64,000 bases of DNA. It comes from Triplophysa rosa (taxonomy: Eukaryota; Chordata; Actinopteri; Cypriniformes; Nemacheilidae). The notes under the pieces were generated by a model. It did not search any database, was not told the origin of the DNA, and saw nothing but the letters and a program-made list of their open reading frames with translations. The translations under genes were made by a program, and so were the position numbers. Below are positions 11,401-26,400 of the stretch, piece by piece. The stretch lies in assembly GCF_024868665.1 (NCBI RefSeq), contig NC_079913.1:3697951-3761950 (forward strand), in the 5' to 3' direction. Every line of letters begins with the position of its first letter. Position 1 is the stretch's first letter.

Positions 11401-14400
11401 TTTTACCTTCATACAGGTTATTTGTTCACCTGAGTTTTAGAGAGGTACAGCTTCTGAAAGTCTTCCTTGTACCTGTTATCGCTGAAAAGGTACAAGACTG
11501 ACCTCTCCATCACCTCCCATCAGGCTCGGTGTGATAAGAGAATGCTCTATTTTTACTCTTCAGAATAAATTTGTTTTATACACTGACTTAATGTGAACGA
11601 ACAGGCTTAATATTAATAGCCAGAAAACAAAGTTGTGAGACAAGCAGAAAGATGAGACAAGCACTGGACTAAAAATATAAAAGACTGGGAAAGGATGCAA
11701 AGATGGAGGCGTTAGAGAGCTTCATCAGACCACTCCCTTTTAGAAATATAAAACAATGAAATAATTCACCAAAAAAATGAACATTTAATGACCCTCATGA
11801 TGTTTGACTTTCTTCCAAGGAGCATTAAAAGATGTGTTCAAGAATCTTTGCAGGTTTTTTTCATTGAACAGAAGCATACAGTGACTTCAAACACAAAAAC
11901 ATCATCATCATAAAATATGAACTGTGCAATATATAGACATGGAATTTCTCTAAAAAAGAAAAATGTTGATGATGTTTTTGCCATAGTATTTATAATATAT
12001 TCACTGCACATTCACGTGTCTTTGTCTGGCCTTCCCATTAAACAAAAGAACAACATTACATTCTTTATTTCACAGAAGGAAGTCATAAATCATCATCACG
12101 AGGACGGAAGTGTAAAATGAATTTTCAAATAATCTGGATTTGGGTAAATTTGATGAGAAATGTTTCATAATTCATATTGAGATCTTCAATAATATTGACT
12201 TTTGATTGCAGACTTGACAAATTTAAGCTCAGTTTGTGACATTTTTGACATCTCTTCTGATCTCAACTCTTCTGACCAATACTCTTTAGGACATATTTGT
12301 GACATTTCTTGGTAGACAACGTGAAGAAGATCACTTAGTGTGTGTGACTGCTACTTCTCCGTTTTATGATATTTTTTGGTCACTGCGCAGTCTTAATGAC
12401 CATATCGTCTTCACTTAGCTATTTATATTCTTATTTTGGGGTTCACCATTGAGGATGAAGTGTGTCCTTTCTTCTAAGTCGAGTTCTGAACATAACGTGT
12501 CTGACTTCCACACTAAGAGCTCTGAAAGTTAAAACTGGCACACTTTGTGTCATCTGCATGACCCGCCTGTCCTTTCCGTCAGGTGCTGTAGCTGAATCAA
12601 CTCGACTTCGCTGTAAACAGCTCGCGTTTCTCCCAGAAAGCTGTCGAATGACTGTGAGCAGACTTTAGTTTCACTTTTCTTCCCAAAACATTCACCCTTT
12701 ATAATTATAACTATTGTGTCAAAAGTTGAATGTCACTCTGTGTGTCCGTACATGCAAAGTGGCATAGTGACAGTTTAAACAATTTGCCTGCCACCCTGTA
12801 ATTACACAGAAATATTTATGACATAAAAACAGTCATGATGTGGTGTGATTTACTCTACGTGTGGAGTGAGTCATAAAGTGGCTGTGTTGAATGGTGACAT
12901 TTAAAGCCCTTCACACTTCGGTGGGGTGTAAATATACTCTATTAAGTGAAGACCTCTTCAGTTTACTTCGGTACGCCGCCGCTGGTAATTATCCTGTTGA
13001 GTTGAGTTGAGCTGCTAGTCCTGGTTTAACTGCGCAGCTCTATTAGGAGTCACTCGTGCGGAGTGGAAAAGATCTCCTCATCTGAATGACACTCAAATGC
13101 AATGAGACGTCTGGCTGTTAGGAAGCGCGTCTCTGACTCTGATGTACTAGACAAACTGTCCGGCTCTCACACATGCTTTCTCTGTATGGCCATCTGCACG
13201 GTGACTCCATTCATTTCATTCATGAGAAGTTTTTTTCTTTTGAGTTCAACAAAACAAAGAAAGAAAATAATAAAATCATGCAGGTTTTGAACTTTTGGGT
13301 GAAATATCTCTTTAAGGCTGTTGTGGCAATTTTAAAATATGCCTTAATTATAGAATTCTATATCGACTTAACCCTAAATACTGATTCACACAGACGTTCA
13401 TCATAAATAATTTAACTTTAGTTCATTTTTTTATGTCAGCATCTGGTTGTTTTATAGTGAGTTAGGGTAGACAATATTATAGACCATTCCATGCAATTCA
13501 ACAAAAATATTGTCTTAAATTTCAACGCTTCACCGTAGAAGACGTTTATCTGCTTTCTCCTGTTGAGAAATTCTAGACTGTGATTTTTGTTCCCATTTTA
13601 TCTTGGTCTCTATAGGGCTGAAATGGTTTTTACTAAAACATTCAGACATTGAAATAGATTGTTTGAATTGATTCACCGAAATGATTTGCACCTACCGGCA
13701 CCAATACCACTTTAGCAAAAGAAGTTGAAATTGGTGGCAGTAATCAATATAAATTAAATGTGTGTCTTCATTACATTATTCAGGAAATTCTGTATAATGG
13801 CCAAATAAAAAGCATGTGAAAGTTATTCTGGAAACATTCACACTTCTCATTCATCATCCCCCTGTAAACCTTCTGACTAATAACTAGGGTTGGGAATCGA
13901 AAATCAATTCCAATTTGGAATCGGAATCGAAAGGCTAGGAATCGGATCGGAATCGAAAGGAATAGGAATTGGATACTTGAGATTAAAATTTGAATTCCTC
14001 TTATCAATTCCTGTGTGCATATTTTCAGAAAAGTACATGCGTTGCATGATCTGCTGATATCTCAATAAAAGCCCTTATGAAAATTATCAATATTTTTTAC
14101 TATAGTAAGCATAGTTTAGCTATAGAATTTGCATTAAAACAGAGGAATCACAAATTAACCATAGTTGCATTACAGTAACTGCAGTTTAACCATGATGTAG
14201 TTCAACTATGACAATACAAATTGTAATAAATCAGAAAAGGTGTGTTTCTATGTGTAAATATACACAAAACGGTGCTCATAAATATATATATATATATATA
14301 TATATATTGCATACAAGTCAATAAGCAGGCTAAATGACCATACAGGTTGATAAATGTTTTACTTCAACTGTGGAATCGAAACTGGGAATCGATAAAAATC

Positions 14401-17400
14401 GAAATCGATAAGCAGAATCGGAATCGATAAAATTGAAACGATTCCCAACCCTACTAATAACACTAAAAAAGAACTATAAATATGATTTATAGCTACTGTA
14501 TAGCGCTCAGACTATATAGCTTCTAATCATGGGCAGGCGACATATCACATATGCCGGAAGGGTGCTATAAATAAATCAAAACCTAAGAATATAAGATGAG
14601 AGATTTGGTTTGGTTTTATAAAAACTTTAGTAGCAAAAGCGGTATTGGAGTTCAGTTTCATTTTTTTGATTTGATTAAAAGTGCCAATTTCAATGAATCA
14701 ACTCCATTGCGGTGATTTGTTTGCATAGTCTCTGTGTTTTATTTTTCATATGTGCAGAGCGAGAACCATTCAACCCAACATAGAAAACAATTGAAACGTT
14801 TTTTAATGATGTCATCCACTTCTAATGTGTCCTGATGGCTCTGTTTGCTTACTCTTTCAAATACGTATTCAAAATGTATTATGTTTGAATTCTTTTCTTT
14901 GTTGTCATATAACCTCACATTAAAATGACAGAATGAGATCGCATTGATCTCTCTCTCTCTTGTTTCCTGGCAGCGCGCCTGCTGGCACACATTCTTCATC
15001 CTCATGTACACAAACGCACTCCGCCATACAAACACACACACATATCAACTGTAAGTCGACTGATCCATTTGATAAGCAGTCCATTCATTTCAATAAGACA
15101 CACCTGACAGAAGATGTTTGATGGATTTACATCACCTGACCTGTGAATCCAGTAATGTTGACAGCTGGCTGTCATGTGTCGGGGCGAGCGGGGATGGGTT
15201 GCGTTAGGTTGGTGGGTCAGTTTGACTGGAATGACAGCCGCGGTCGGATCACACAAGTACTTTCTCAGCATGCTGTACACATCTGCTGTTTGGAGTAGTT
15301 TTACTGGAGAAATGAATAAAATGTGACCAGTCAGAACTGTGCTGTTGTGTGATCCTGTTGTTTAGGGTTAAACATAGATTACATTAAAACAGTATACATT
15401 GTGGCTGGTTGATATATATTGATATTAGGTATGCACCGATATGTACATTTTGGCCGATAACCGATTGTTATTGAACGTTGGAAGCCGATAACCGATACAT
15501 TGGTCAATATACATACAAATATTAACATTTTCTGAGACTGAAAGTTCTTTTTGTCCCCTGAAAATCATGTACCAAGCCTACTTTACACTGGTTAAAGATT
15601 CTTTTAACTTTTAAACTTTTCTGGTATAATGTTTATTTAATAAACAAATTCAAAAATGTTCTTCCAGAGCAACCCAGAAAGGTGTTCTCAATAGCCACAA
15701 GTCTAACAGGTCTCAAGACGGAAAGCATTCAGACAGCAGTCTGATTCAAACAGTATGCTTTTGTTCCTATAATATACGCGTTCATAAATATCTACATACT
15801 ACAGTACATCAACAATGTTTTGCTAATAACAGTAAGTGAATGATCACGACAGAAAGACATGCTGTACTGGATTTTAACTGTGAGCAGCTTGCAGCTGAAG
15901 TGGTTCAACTTGAGGAAATGATTTATCGGCTATAATATATCGGTCTAAACTTTATTATCGGCTGATACAATAACATTAAAAATGACCATTTATCGGCCGA
16001 TACCGATATGACCGATAATTTATCGTGCATCCCTAATTGATATATTTTAACATTATCATATTTACTATATAGATTTGTTTATTCCTCCTAGTTATGAATT
16101 TGCTCTGAAATGACTTGAGACTAATATCTTTTTTCATTTTCATTTTATTTAAACATGAGTTGTTGCTACATTGATATCTACAATTATATACATGTGTGTC
16201 GTGAGTCGTGACAGACATTTGTTTAATCCATTTTTGGTAGTAAATCAGAAATGCTTTTAAATTATGACTCGAAATTCATGACTCAAGAAGTGTGCACAAA
16301 CCTAACAATGCTGTTTTTACAAACCCAAAATGTTTAAAAAGAAAAAGTGCATTTTGTTGTTTTCAATCCTTGTGGTGTTTAATTCCATATCGGCACCAAA
16401 ATATGATATAAATATTTAATATATTGCCCAGCTATAATGTAATGTATTGTATTCTTCTCTCTATACATTCAATACGTTTCTTCTTTTTTGTGATTTCTTG
16501 TTTATCTAAAGCTGCTTTGAAACAAGTGTAATGTAATGGTTTTTGACAGCTGTTATGTTATTGATGGTTTAAGAATGAATACATGTTGAATTCTATGTTG
16601 TACAATGTTACCTTTAAGATATGTTTAAAAGAAATAATGTACCTAAACATGAAAATGTCCTTTGTTACGGGCTTTCGTGAAACACACAGGAAATGTTTTA
16701 CTGTGGCTTTCACTGTTTAAATTGTGGTCTGTTCCTCGAGAATCTCCCAGATTGAGATTGTATTGGGTATATCTGACATTTCCATTTGCGGTCCATTTAA
16801 TCTCATTAATGTCTAGAAGAAAGCATTGAGATATTAAAGAGATGTCATGAGTGATCTGTCTTACTGGATAGCACGATTCACATGGCGATGTAATGACGCT
16901 GTGGCGTTTGTCCGAAGTGTTGCTGTAATTCATGTGTTGTGATGTGATGTGTATCGGTGGAGTTGTGAGTCAGAACACACAGATGATGTTGCGTTTCATG
17001 CTGTTCTGTCAGTTCCAGCCTCTGACCTTGAGTGGGTTTGGAACAATGAAAGGGTTTGTCTGAGTTCTCGGGGTGGATTCGTTTCTTCTGTGTTATTCTG
17101 AGAGTCTCGGCTGAACTCGAGGGATTTGAGGGAATGTGAGAGACGTGTGCGGTTTGATTACGGCCTGAAATTCAGAAGACCAGGGCAAGGGCATCAGTGA
17201 TTCAAAACTTCAGTGAGTGAGCCCCTCGGGATCTGCCTCTCTCTCACTCCTCATTCTGTTAGACCTCCCTGATTCTAGAGCTCAAGCGTGTCTGCGCAGG
17301 TCTGCGCAGGTCTCGCTTTAATGACACAAAAGAAAAGTGTCTGATGTGACGGTAATGTTAATTCGGTTCTTATAAATAAAACGTTTATGCAAGTTCAGTC

Positions 17401-20400
17401 AGTTAGTCCTTCCTGTACTGAGGATGAGATGAGAAGTTGTTGTGCTGATTGTTTTGTAAATGCAGGAAAAGGGTCATAAATATATGTAATATGATTGTGT
17501 CTTTCTATTAATGTTTCTAGAGCACATTTTCTCTTCACACTCCACCGTTCTCACGACACAAACTCCCATTCATTATGAATTCTGTCTGGAGCGGATGGAA
17601 AGAAATGACGGTAGATTTTCGCTCTGGCAGTCTCGCTCATCCGACCATCCGTCTTTCTTAATAATGGAGTGTGGAGAGATCCCACCATCTATATTCATTT
17701 AGCTAAATTACCCCCAATCTCACTGTAAAACAGCACTATTCATGATTCATCAGCTAGCCAGCGGCACACACACACACACTCGCTGTAACCACAGGAACCG
17801 GCGCGTGAGACACTGCATGCCTCTACCTCTCAAATGATGTAGCGTTCCGATGGAAAACAAACAGACTTTTAATAAACAGGCTGGAGTCACACAGAGGTGA
17901 CATTTCTGTCTCATTCTTTGTACTGTTCTTCTTTTAGAGATGGACTTTTAGTTTTAAAGGAATGCTGTTCTTCATTTACTCAGATATTTCTCCTGAGAAA
18001 AAGAGTCAGAAATCTCACAAATGTCATAGAGTTTGAGAAGAGATGTCAACAATGTGTCAAACTGAGCTCAGATTTGTCAAGTCTGCAATCAAAAGTCAAT
18101 ATTATTGAACATCTAAATATCAACTCAAACATTTTTCATCACATTCACCCAAATCCAGATTATTTGACCTCTACAATCTACATTCATTTTACACCTCCAT
18201 ACTCTTCATGTGTTTCAGAAATTACACTCTAATTTGTTTCTGTTTTATTCCAAATTTAGGGCAAACATTTGCCTGTAAAAGAAAAAATACTAAGCAACAA
18301 TGAGAAGCCAAAACTTTAACCTAAATACACACTTCATATGTGTGATTGTCGTTCTAGTTGCCTTTGGGTACGACGGCACCGCGCTGCCACACCTGTCCTC
18401 GTCTACCAGGCTATCTCTATGACAACTTATGTAATGCGGTCACCATAGCAACAGCTGAATCCCTAGCCTTGGCTCCTTGTGGGGACCAAAGGCAAACAAA
18501 GAGAAAGACGATGATGCACCCAGATAAAAAGTGACGACAAATGGCATCTGAAAAGGACTCAAAAATGAATTCGATGAAGTGCCTTATAGTCTGAGTCACG
18601 TGGTCCTCGCAGCAATGTCAAAATCTTTGAAAGTGCGATCGCACCTTTTGTTTCGTGAAGTATTAATAGTCGAGCAGAGGCGACGGCTGCTATTTCAGGA
18701 AGAGTTTTCTTAAGGGTGTGTATTTGTATATGTGCGTTTCGTACGCTTCTGATGTTCCCATTTGGGAAAGAAATGACAGATTTGTGCTAGCGAGGTTTCT
18801 GGAAGTGAAGGATCTCGTGTCAAAGATATGACGCCTCTTCTTTTCATTATTTCATCAGGCAGAAATGTGAATTCATTCATCTGGCATATGCCCAGTCAAT
18901 TATGTTTAAACACTCAGCTGTGTGTTGTTTTCCAGCCCGGACATCACCTCCCAGTTTCAAAAGAGTCAAGAGATGAAACACTGCAGAGATTTTTACTTCA
19001 AAGCTCTTTAAGTCTAATAATAAATCCAGACTCGTGAATGTTGGATAGTAAAAATAGAAATTGCATCCTAGTGTCATTTAATTTAATTGTCTTTTTTTTT
19101 TTAGACCTGAATGACATTTTTTGTGCCTCATTTCTTTTTTTGGCAACTTTAATAAAGCAAAAGAATTCACTACACTTCACCCTGGATAAAAAACATCTGC
19201 CAAATGCCTATAGTAAATATTAAAATAAATGCAAATGAGACTTGAGAACTCTGAGACTTTCTGAGCCGGTTTGGTTTGAACGTGAGTGTGATGACAGTGA
19301 GTCTAAAGCTTGATATCTTTTCTCTTTTCACATTTTCAACTTCGTCTGAATTATTGAGATGAGAAGTGGAGGCTAAGAAATGTTTCATATTCTAATTTTA
19401 CATCATCTGTCTGAGTTTAATCTGTCACGAGAGAATATTACAGAGGGACTGTGTTAATCTGTCTGGTGTCATTTCCATCTTTTCTGGCTTTCATCCCATG
19501 GACACGTGCACGCGCACACGTGCGAGGATGACCTTTTATTGTTCAGATGTGCGTCTGTGTCTGTCTGTGTGCGCATGCGTGTGTGTGATGTCTGCTGGCG
19601 TGTGGAGGGAAATCCCTGAATTTGCTGCCAAACACAAGCTTGTTTCCCCCCCCACTTCTCTCGTCCTCCTTACGGCAGCAAGACATAAACAGAGACGGAG
19701 CTTGAGAGGGTGCGGTCACCATGGCACCCCAACATGAGCACAATGAGAGTCTTTGTGAAGACAGATTTGATGTGCACTGTTTTATAGCGTACAGAGAAAA
19801 AGAGTGTCTGTCTTTAAAATGTGAAGTTTATGTTATATTTACTGTCTAAATACACAGTCCCGGTCTTGTTGCAAATGACTCGATAGATGCTGTATTGTAG
19901 TGAACACATTTTTTGTCTGTTCACTTTGCTAATTATTCTGTCATCACTTATTCACCCTCATGTCATATCAAACCTGTATGACTTTCTTTCTTCTGCAGAA
20001 GACAAAAGAAGTTTTTTGAAGAACGTTGATAATCAAACAACACTGAACTTTATTGACGTCCATTGTACAAACACATTTCTCAAAATATCTTCTGTTGTGT
20101 TTTACTGAAGAAAGAGGGTTTTTGGGTGAACTATCCATATCCTACAATAACATGCAAGAGGTTTGTCGAAACTGTTTGTGGAATTGTGTAAGGGCAGTTT
20201 AGATTTTTTTTTACCTTTTTTTAAGTCGTTTAACAGCACCTCTGACTTTTGCTGTGAGTGTTTATGTTGTGCAATATTTTCACAGCTCTCTTCTGTATGA
20301 TTTTTCATGGCACGCGTGTCTGTGTCATTAGAACAGGAATCCCGCCGTGACATCACATACACGATGAAGGCATCTGCCATTACCTGCAGGGACCCCAGCA

Positions 20401-23400
20401 GGAGCGCGCGCGCGTATCAGAGATACCATGTTTTCATACATTAGTGTTGTGCAAAGTAGATGACATCACCTGATACGAGGTTTGTGAAGTTAGTGATAAA
20501 ACAAATGGCCAGTACGACCATCGACAGTACCATCAGTATCTGTTTTCCTGGAGATTAGGTGCATTTAAAAAATCTTTTTTTTTTTCGGTATTCACCAAAT
20601 ATGTACGGTAGCTAATACTGTAAATAATGTTTGGATGTGTTTGCTGTTTAGTGTGTAATTTATACTTATATACACTAAAAATATTTTCAAAATAGAATGC
20701 AGTTGCATTAAAGAAGTAAACTTTAATTAAACTTTTTAATTAAACTTTAATTTGAATTAAACTTCAAAATTTGCCACCATTGACTTTCCATAGTAGGAAT
20801 AAAAATGGCCATGGAAAGTCGGTGGGGGCAAATTTGGAAGTGTACTCCTTCAATATAACAAGATTTGTATCCCTACTTCAAGTTCATTTAAGTAGTTTTA
20901 TAAATTATAAATAATAAAACTAATGTGTTGCATTGAAAGTTTTTAAAAATAGCCAGCTTGTACTGTAAAGAGTATACATCATGCACAAATAGTTCAAGCG
21001 GTGTAGCAGCTATGCATTTATTTGCATGCTAAAAGTTTCTGCTTGTTTCTTTTTCCCCTGTCACTTCTGCCCGTCGGCTCAATCACACAATCAGGATCTC
21101 AGCATGATGGTGATGATGGTCTCAGTGTGCTAGAAACAGAGAGAGAGAGAGATGACTGCAATTTAAGATGCTCTCATTTTAAAGACAGATCTAAAATGTT
21201 GATATGATGTGATGGAGTTCAGATGACCGCTTGCTGATCTCTCAGATCTAAGACGAGCGAAAGAGCATGAAATGAATTAAACAGCATCTCTTCTGGAGAG
21301 AGGAGGAGAATATTTATAATGCGCTAAACAGAAAACCTCCATCGGCATTCACACACACAGGCCAAAACTCCAGTGAGCTTAAAGAACAGTTACCGCAAAT
21401 GAAAATCATTTTTAAAGAAAAATCAAAGGTGCGGTCTTTAATTTCTCCGTTATTTCTCTCAGCCATCAATGAGATTAAATGGAGAGCAAATGGAAACGTT
21501 TGCTTAAGTGTCATAAGCGTCTCAGATATTTCTCCTGAGGAAAAGATTCACAAATGTCTCCGTCATTAGAGTTTCAGCAGAGTCTTGAGCTGAGATTTGT
21601 CAAGTCAACAGGTGACTTGCTTTGGCTCCGGGCCACAGACACTTTCTTTGTGTGAGTGACCTACATAAGATCATCCGTGGTGAGTGTGGAATGTTCCTCC
21701 GTTCCTGTGAAATGACTTCCTGAGGACCAGTAGACGTGATTTATGAACAACAGACACACTTTCGCTCGCAGACACACGCGTCTGAAACTTAACCTCAGAG
21801 CAGATTTCTTCTGAAAGCCATTAGCGTCTCCAGTTTTCTCATACCCTTCATGTGACATTCATTGCTTTCTCGCTATAAGGCTGACGTATAAACGGATCTC
21901 TTATATCTGCTCGCTCTGCATTAGTCGGGTTAACACAAATGTGCCTGTCAGTGATGATATTGGAGTAATGGTGAATCATAGCTTTGAGACAAAGCGTTAT
22001 CATCTCGCCATCGACTGGCGAACAAAACCGTAATGGAATTCAAATAGTCATCATAACACCTCTGGTGTTATCAAACATGAGAATTGAGATTGAATCTGGG
22101 GGTGAATGTGTGGATGTTAGTTCACCTTTAGAGTTTGATTGTACAGGTAACATCCGTCTGGTGGCCAATAGCTTTGTTTTATTTATTTGGCACTTGGTGA
22201 GTGTTTTTTGTTTTGGACTGTGATTATATCTGTATATCTGAGATTGTTTGTATGGTATTTGTGTCTGTGGTGTGCGCGCATGTGTGTTGTGTGTATTTAT
22301 GAGTGTGTGTGTGTGTTTGGAATCTGACACACCAGGGTCTTGTTTTCGTGGAGCTTTGCCTGACACTGTTGCCGTGGAGACAGTGCAGTGTCCGCCATAT
22401 GTTAAGATCTGGGGGTCCTATGAGAACCGTCCGCAGGTGACCATGTATAGCCAAACACAAACACTCACACCTATTCATAAATATATCACAGTTCCACACT
22501 TTCTTTTATGACCGTCAGTCTGTTTCACTGCACACACACTTTTGATCCATTTAAATACAGACTTAAATACAGGGTATAAAACCTCCTTATCCCCTCAGAC
22601 TTCTTACTGCAATCAATACTGATTCCAGCCTTTTCTTCAAACACACACACGTCTCATTCTCTTAAGGAGGAGCTCAACAACTTTAAACAGATTTTTCTAT
22701 CACTCAAGACAGAATAACAATGAGATTTTCCATTCGCTGTAATCTGTCCAACAGAACTGACAGATCGCTGTCTTTTGTACACTAAACAGTGTTATTGCTC
22801 CCGGCGAGAATTTATTGATTAAACTGTTGTTTTTTCTACTGAACTAGCTTAAAACTTCATTTGTAGAGTATTGTTTGTAGATTCACAGAGCTTCCACGCT
22901 GTCTGTTGTCTACATCGACTGCTGCTTTTTAAGGGAACATCAAAACTGAATCGTTGTAAACTTTGACATAACATCCTAGAATCGCAAGAACTGTGTGTCT
23001 TTTTTCTTTAGAGTTTTACCCAAAACAAATATGCTCTTCTTTTCAGAAGAAAAGAAGGTTGGGTAATTGTTATAATTTACCGTAGTAAACACACCCCGTG
23101 GAGATCACTGGCAGCCGTGTTCACCCGTATTAAACCTCACATTACCGGCGACTTGTGAAGGAACTTGTGAAGCCCGCCGCAGATGACAGGATCATTAGAA
23201 AGCACTTACACGTGTATCACACACTCGCTAGACTAAACCAAGACCCTGTTATCCTGCATGTGGATGTTGTCTGATGCCATAATGCTGTGGTCCTGATGAT
23301 TTCTGTTGGTTTTGTGGAGATTATAGCCCTCCAGATGACTTAAAGCCTCATTAGGACACCAAAACAAAGAGAGAAAAGTGAGAGACGAGCCCCTTTGAGA

Positions 23401-26400
23401 CGCTATCTGGAGGGGACAGGCTGTGTCCCGTGTTGATGTCTGAACACATAATTGAGTTGAATGTGAAGTTGTGTTATAATAGCGAGTGTGTTGTGTTTGT
23501 GGTGATATGTTGACAGAAGGGGGTCCAGCGCTGTTGTGTGGGCTGAACGCTGCTGCGATTGATGTCTGACTCACTCATTTGCCGTCTTTTATTGACATTA
23601 AATATCACAGAGCGATGACCGGCCAAGACTGCGCTGTTTTGTGTGATGTCCCTCACATCATCTTGAAAACCATATGTGGCAATACTGTAGTAGCAATGCT
23701 GTTGAATGAAAGGGTTAGTTGACTTAAAAATGAAAGTTTGTTGTCAGTTTAATCAGCCTCAGGCCGTCTGAGATGTATATGACGTTTCTTCAGAAGAACA
23801 GTAGAAGATTATTAAACTTCAAGATATTAAAGCACATTCAAAAACAAGGGTTGTGCCGAAGTGCTGTAGAATTATAAAAACTACAAAGCAGTAGAAAAAA
23901 ATAACATTTAGCAAAAAACGAACCGAGTACAATAGAAAATAAAACTTAAACTCCCTTTATGTTTAAACTCCCTGCAGCTCATAGCGATATATTGACATTT
24001 TAGTCTGCAGGAAACTGAATGTTATTTACAACTTTAAATTTGTCAGTTTTATGACAGTATTGTTTACACAGTCCATTTTAATGTTGTTTTAACATGATAC
24101 ATGGCTTACTTTTGTCACATTTTGTGGCACACGTGTGTGTTCAGTTGAGTGAACTGAGGGAATAATAAGAAAAATGTTCTTCCTCTCACATCTGATTCAT
24201 TTCTGTGAATCGGTTCATTTGGGTGATTCGTCCGAATGAAGAGTTTGTTCGAATGGTTCGTTTAAATGAAAACAAAATTTTCAAAAAGTGTTAAATAATA
24301 ATATTTTATTGTAGTGATATACAATAGATTATTTTAATATAATTGGTAAAATGTACTTCTTGCATATTTAGCTGAGTTAATATATATAGTAGTAAATGAA
24401 ACGGTGGTGTTTTCTATTTGTATATGTAGTATATGTGATATTCTCTTGTGCATTTGTGTATTTTTGGTATTTATATGAAACATTTCAAATGCTGTATAGG
24501 GCTGTCATGCTTACTGAGATTCACGTTATATTTGCCACATTCCTCTCTAAATATAATACAGTAAGTAATATCATGTGAAAAAAGGTTGTAGTTGCCCCCA
24601 ATAGATTTAGGGCAGTTTGTTTTATTAGTAACTTCTATTTTCTAAAGAATAGCTTGACTACAGCTGAACCTTACATTATGAGTATTGACTTTGATAAGCT
24701 ACAGTTTTAAAGTAATTTCCCTGAAACTGTTTAGCAAAGCTTGTGTGGATTTATCTGACACATTCCATTTACTCTGTCCATGAAACACTGCAGTTTTAGT
24801 CCTCGCCAAATAAAAACAAGGACAAATGGCTATTGAACAACAGTTTAAAGACTGAGAGCTCGCAGGCTACAAATAGATGTTAATGGATGCCAGCGCCATT
24901 CAGGCTAAAGGAGAGCGGCCCTCTTAAATATAGTCACCGTGTGTAAATGCTTTCTCTCTCTCTCTCTCTGCAGTTCATAGCGTTCGCCTCTTTGTTCTTC
25001 ATCCTGGTTTCCATCACCACCTTCTGCCTGGAGACACACGAGGCCTTCAACACCATCATCAACAAAACAGACAGCCTTCGCAACGACAGCTTGACGGACC
25101 CAGGCCAGCAGTACGAGATCGAGACGGACCCGGCCCTCACCTACGTCGAGGGTGTCTGCGTCCTCTGGTTCACTTTTGAGTTCCTGGTGCGTGTGACGTT
25201 CAGTCCAGACAAGCTGGAGTTTGTCAAGAGCGTCTTGAACATCATAGACTTTGTGGCCATTCTGCCGTTCTATCTGGAGGTGGGCTTGAGCGGACTGTCC
25301 TCCAAAGCGGCCAAAGACGTTTTGGGGTTCCTGCGCGTCGTGCGATTCGTGCGTATTTTGCGAATCTTCAAGCTGACGCGGCATTTCATGGGCCTCCGAG
25401 TCTTGGGACACACGCTGCGCGCCAGCACCAACGAGTTCCTCCTGCTCATCATCTTCCTGGCGTTGGGCGTCCTCATTTTCGCCACCATGATCTACTACGC
25501 CGAGCGGATCGGGGCCAGCCCGAACGACCCGACGGCAAGCCACCACACCATGTTCAAGAACATTCCCATTGGTTTTTGGTGGGCCGTGGTCACCATGACC
25601 ACACTGGGGTACGGAGACATGTACCCCCAGACATGGTCGGGTATGGTGGTGGGTGCGCTGTGCGCCCTGGCGGGCGTGCTGACGATAGCCATGCCGGTGC
25701 CCGTCATTGTGAATAACTTTGGCATGTATTACTCCTTAGCAATGGCGAAACAGAAGCTTCCCAAAAAGAGAAAGAAACACATCCCGCAGGCTGTGCAGAC
25801 TGGTTCACCCTCTTACTGCAAAACTGATCTCAGTACAGCCTGTAACAGCACGCAGGGAGATCTGTGTCTGGGACAAAGCGGAGGACTGGAACGCCATCGC
25901 TCAGGTTAGAGTCATAATGTTTTCATATTTGAGTTTAAAGTGTCTGCAACACGAAAGAAGATATTTTGATAAATGTTGTTAACAGAAGAGCACAGCCCCC
26001 CGTTCACTTCGATTGTAACCAATGCAAGTGAATGGGGGAACATTCTTCAAAATATCTTCTTTCGTGTTCTGCGGAAGGAAGGAAGTCATACAGGTTTGAA
26101 ATGACAAGAGAGTAAATGAATTTTCATTTCGATGGTGAACTACTCTTTTAAGTACTTAATTTAAGTTTAAATGTCTTACCCCATTGGCTGATATTTTCTT
26201 GTCTTTTAAGTATAAACTCGGCTACCTTAATGAATTTCATAAAAATGATTTTTTTTATCGTTCTTCTCTATCTTAGGTCATTTTGTTTATCAAGTAAATG
26301 TATTAAAAATGTTTATGACTTAGCCTTTTTTTTAAATAATTTTAAGATATATAAAACAAGAAATCATTTGTCATTTAGTTTTATAAAACAAGTGTGAATT

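Larger units (their letters stand above)
8429..24973. other. kcnc2: kcnc2 intron 1 (16.5 kb)
   Basis: The intron runs from GTAAGA at 8429 to a pyrimidine-rich (TC)n-TGCAG acceptor at about 24950-24973. No host exon is recognised inside. It contains two hAT-like miniature elements, at least five fragments of a dispersed repeat (about 10975-11045, 12119-12345, 16780-16860, 17950-18260, 21440-21605), diverged copies of the TTAA/AGGGATAG family (about 11755-11850, 13240-13320, 19920-20150, 23705-23830), a hairpin at 20761-20841, a (TA)n tract at 14282-14308 and a LINE/SINE-type tail near 19179-19232. The remainder is unannotatable non-coding sequence. Confidence 0.8.

Noticed and set aside
24905..25546. 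213-codon minus-strand frame opposite kcnc2 exon 2
   Set aside because: Shadow of the strongly conserved channel exon on the other strand; its codons mirror S1-S5.
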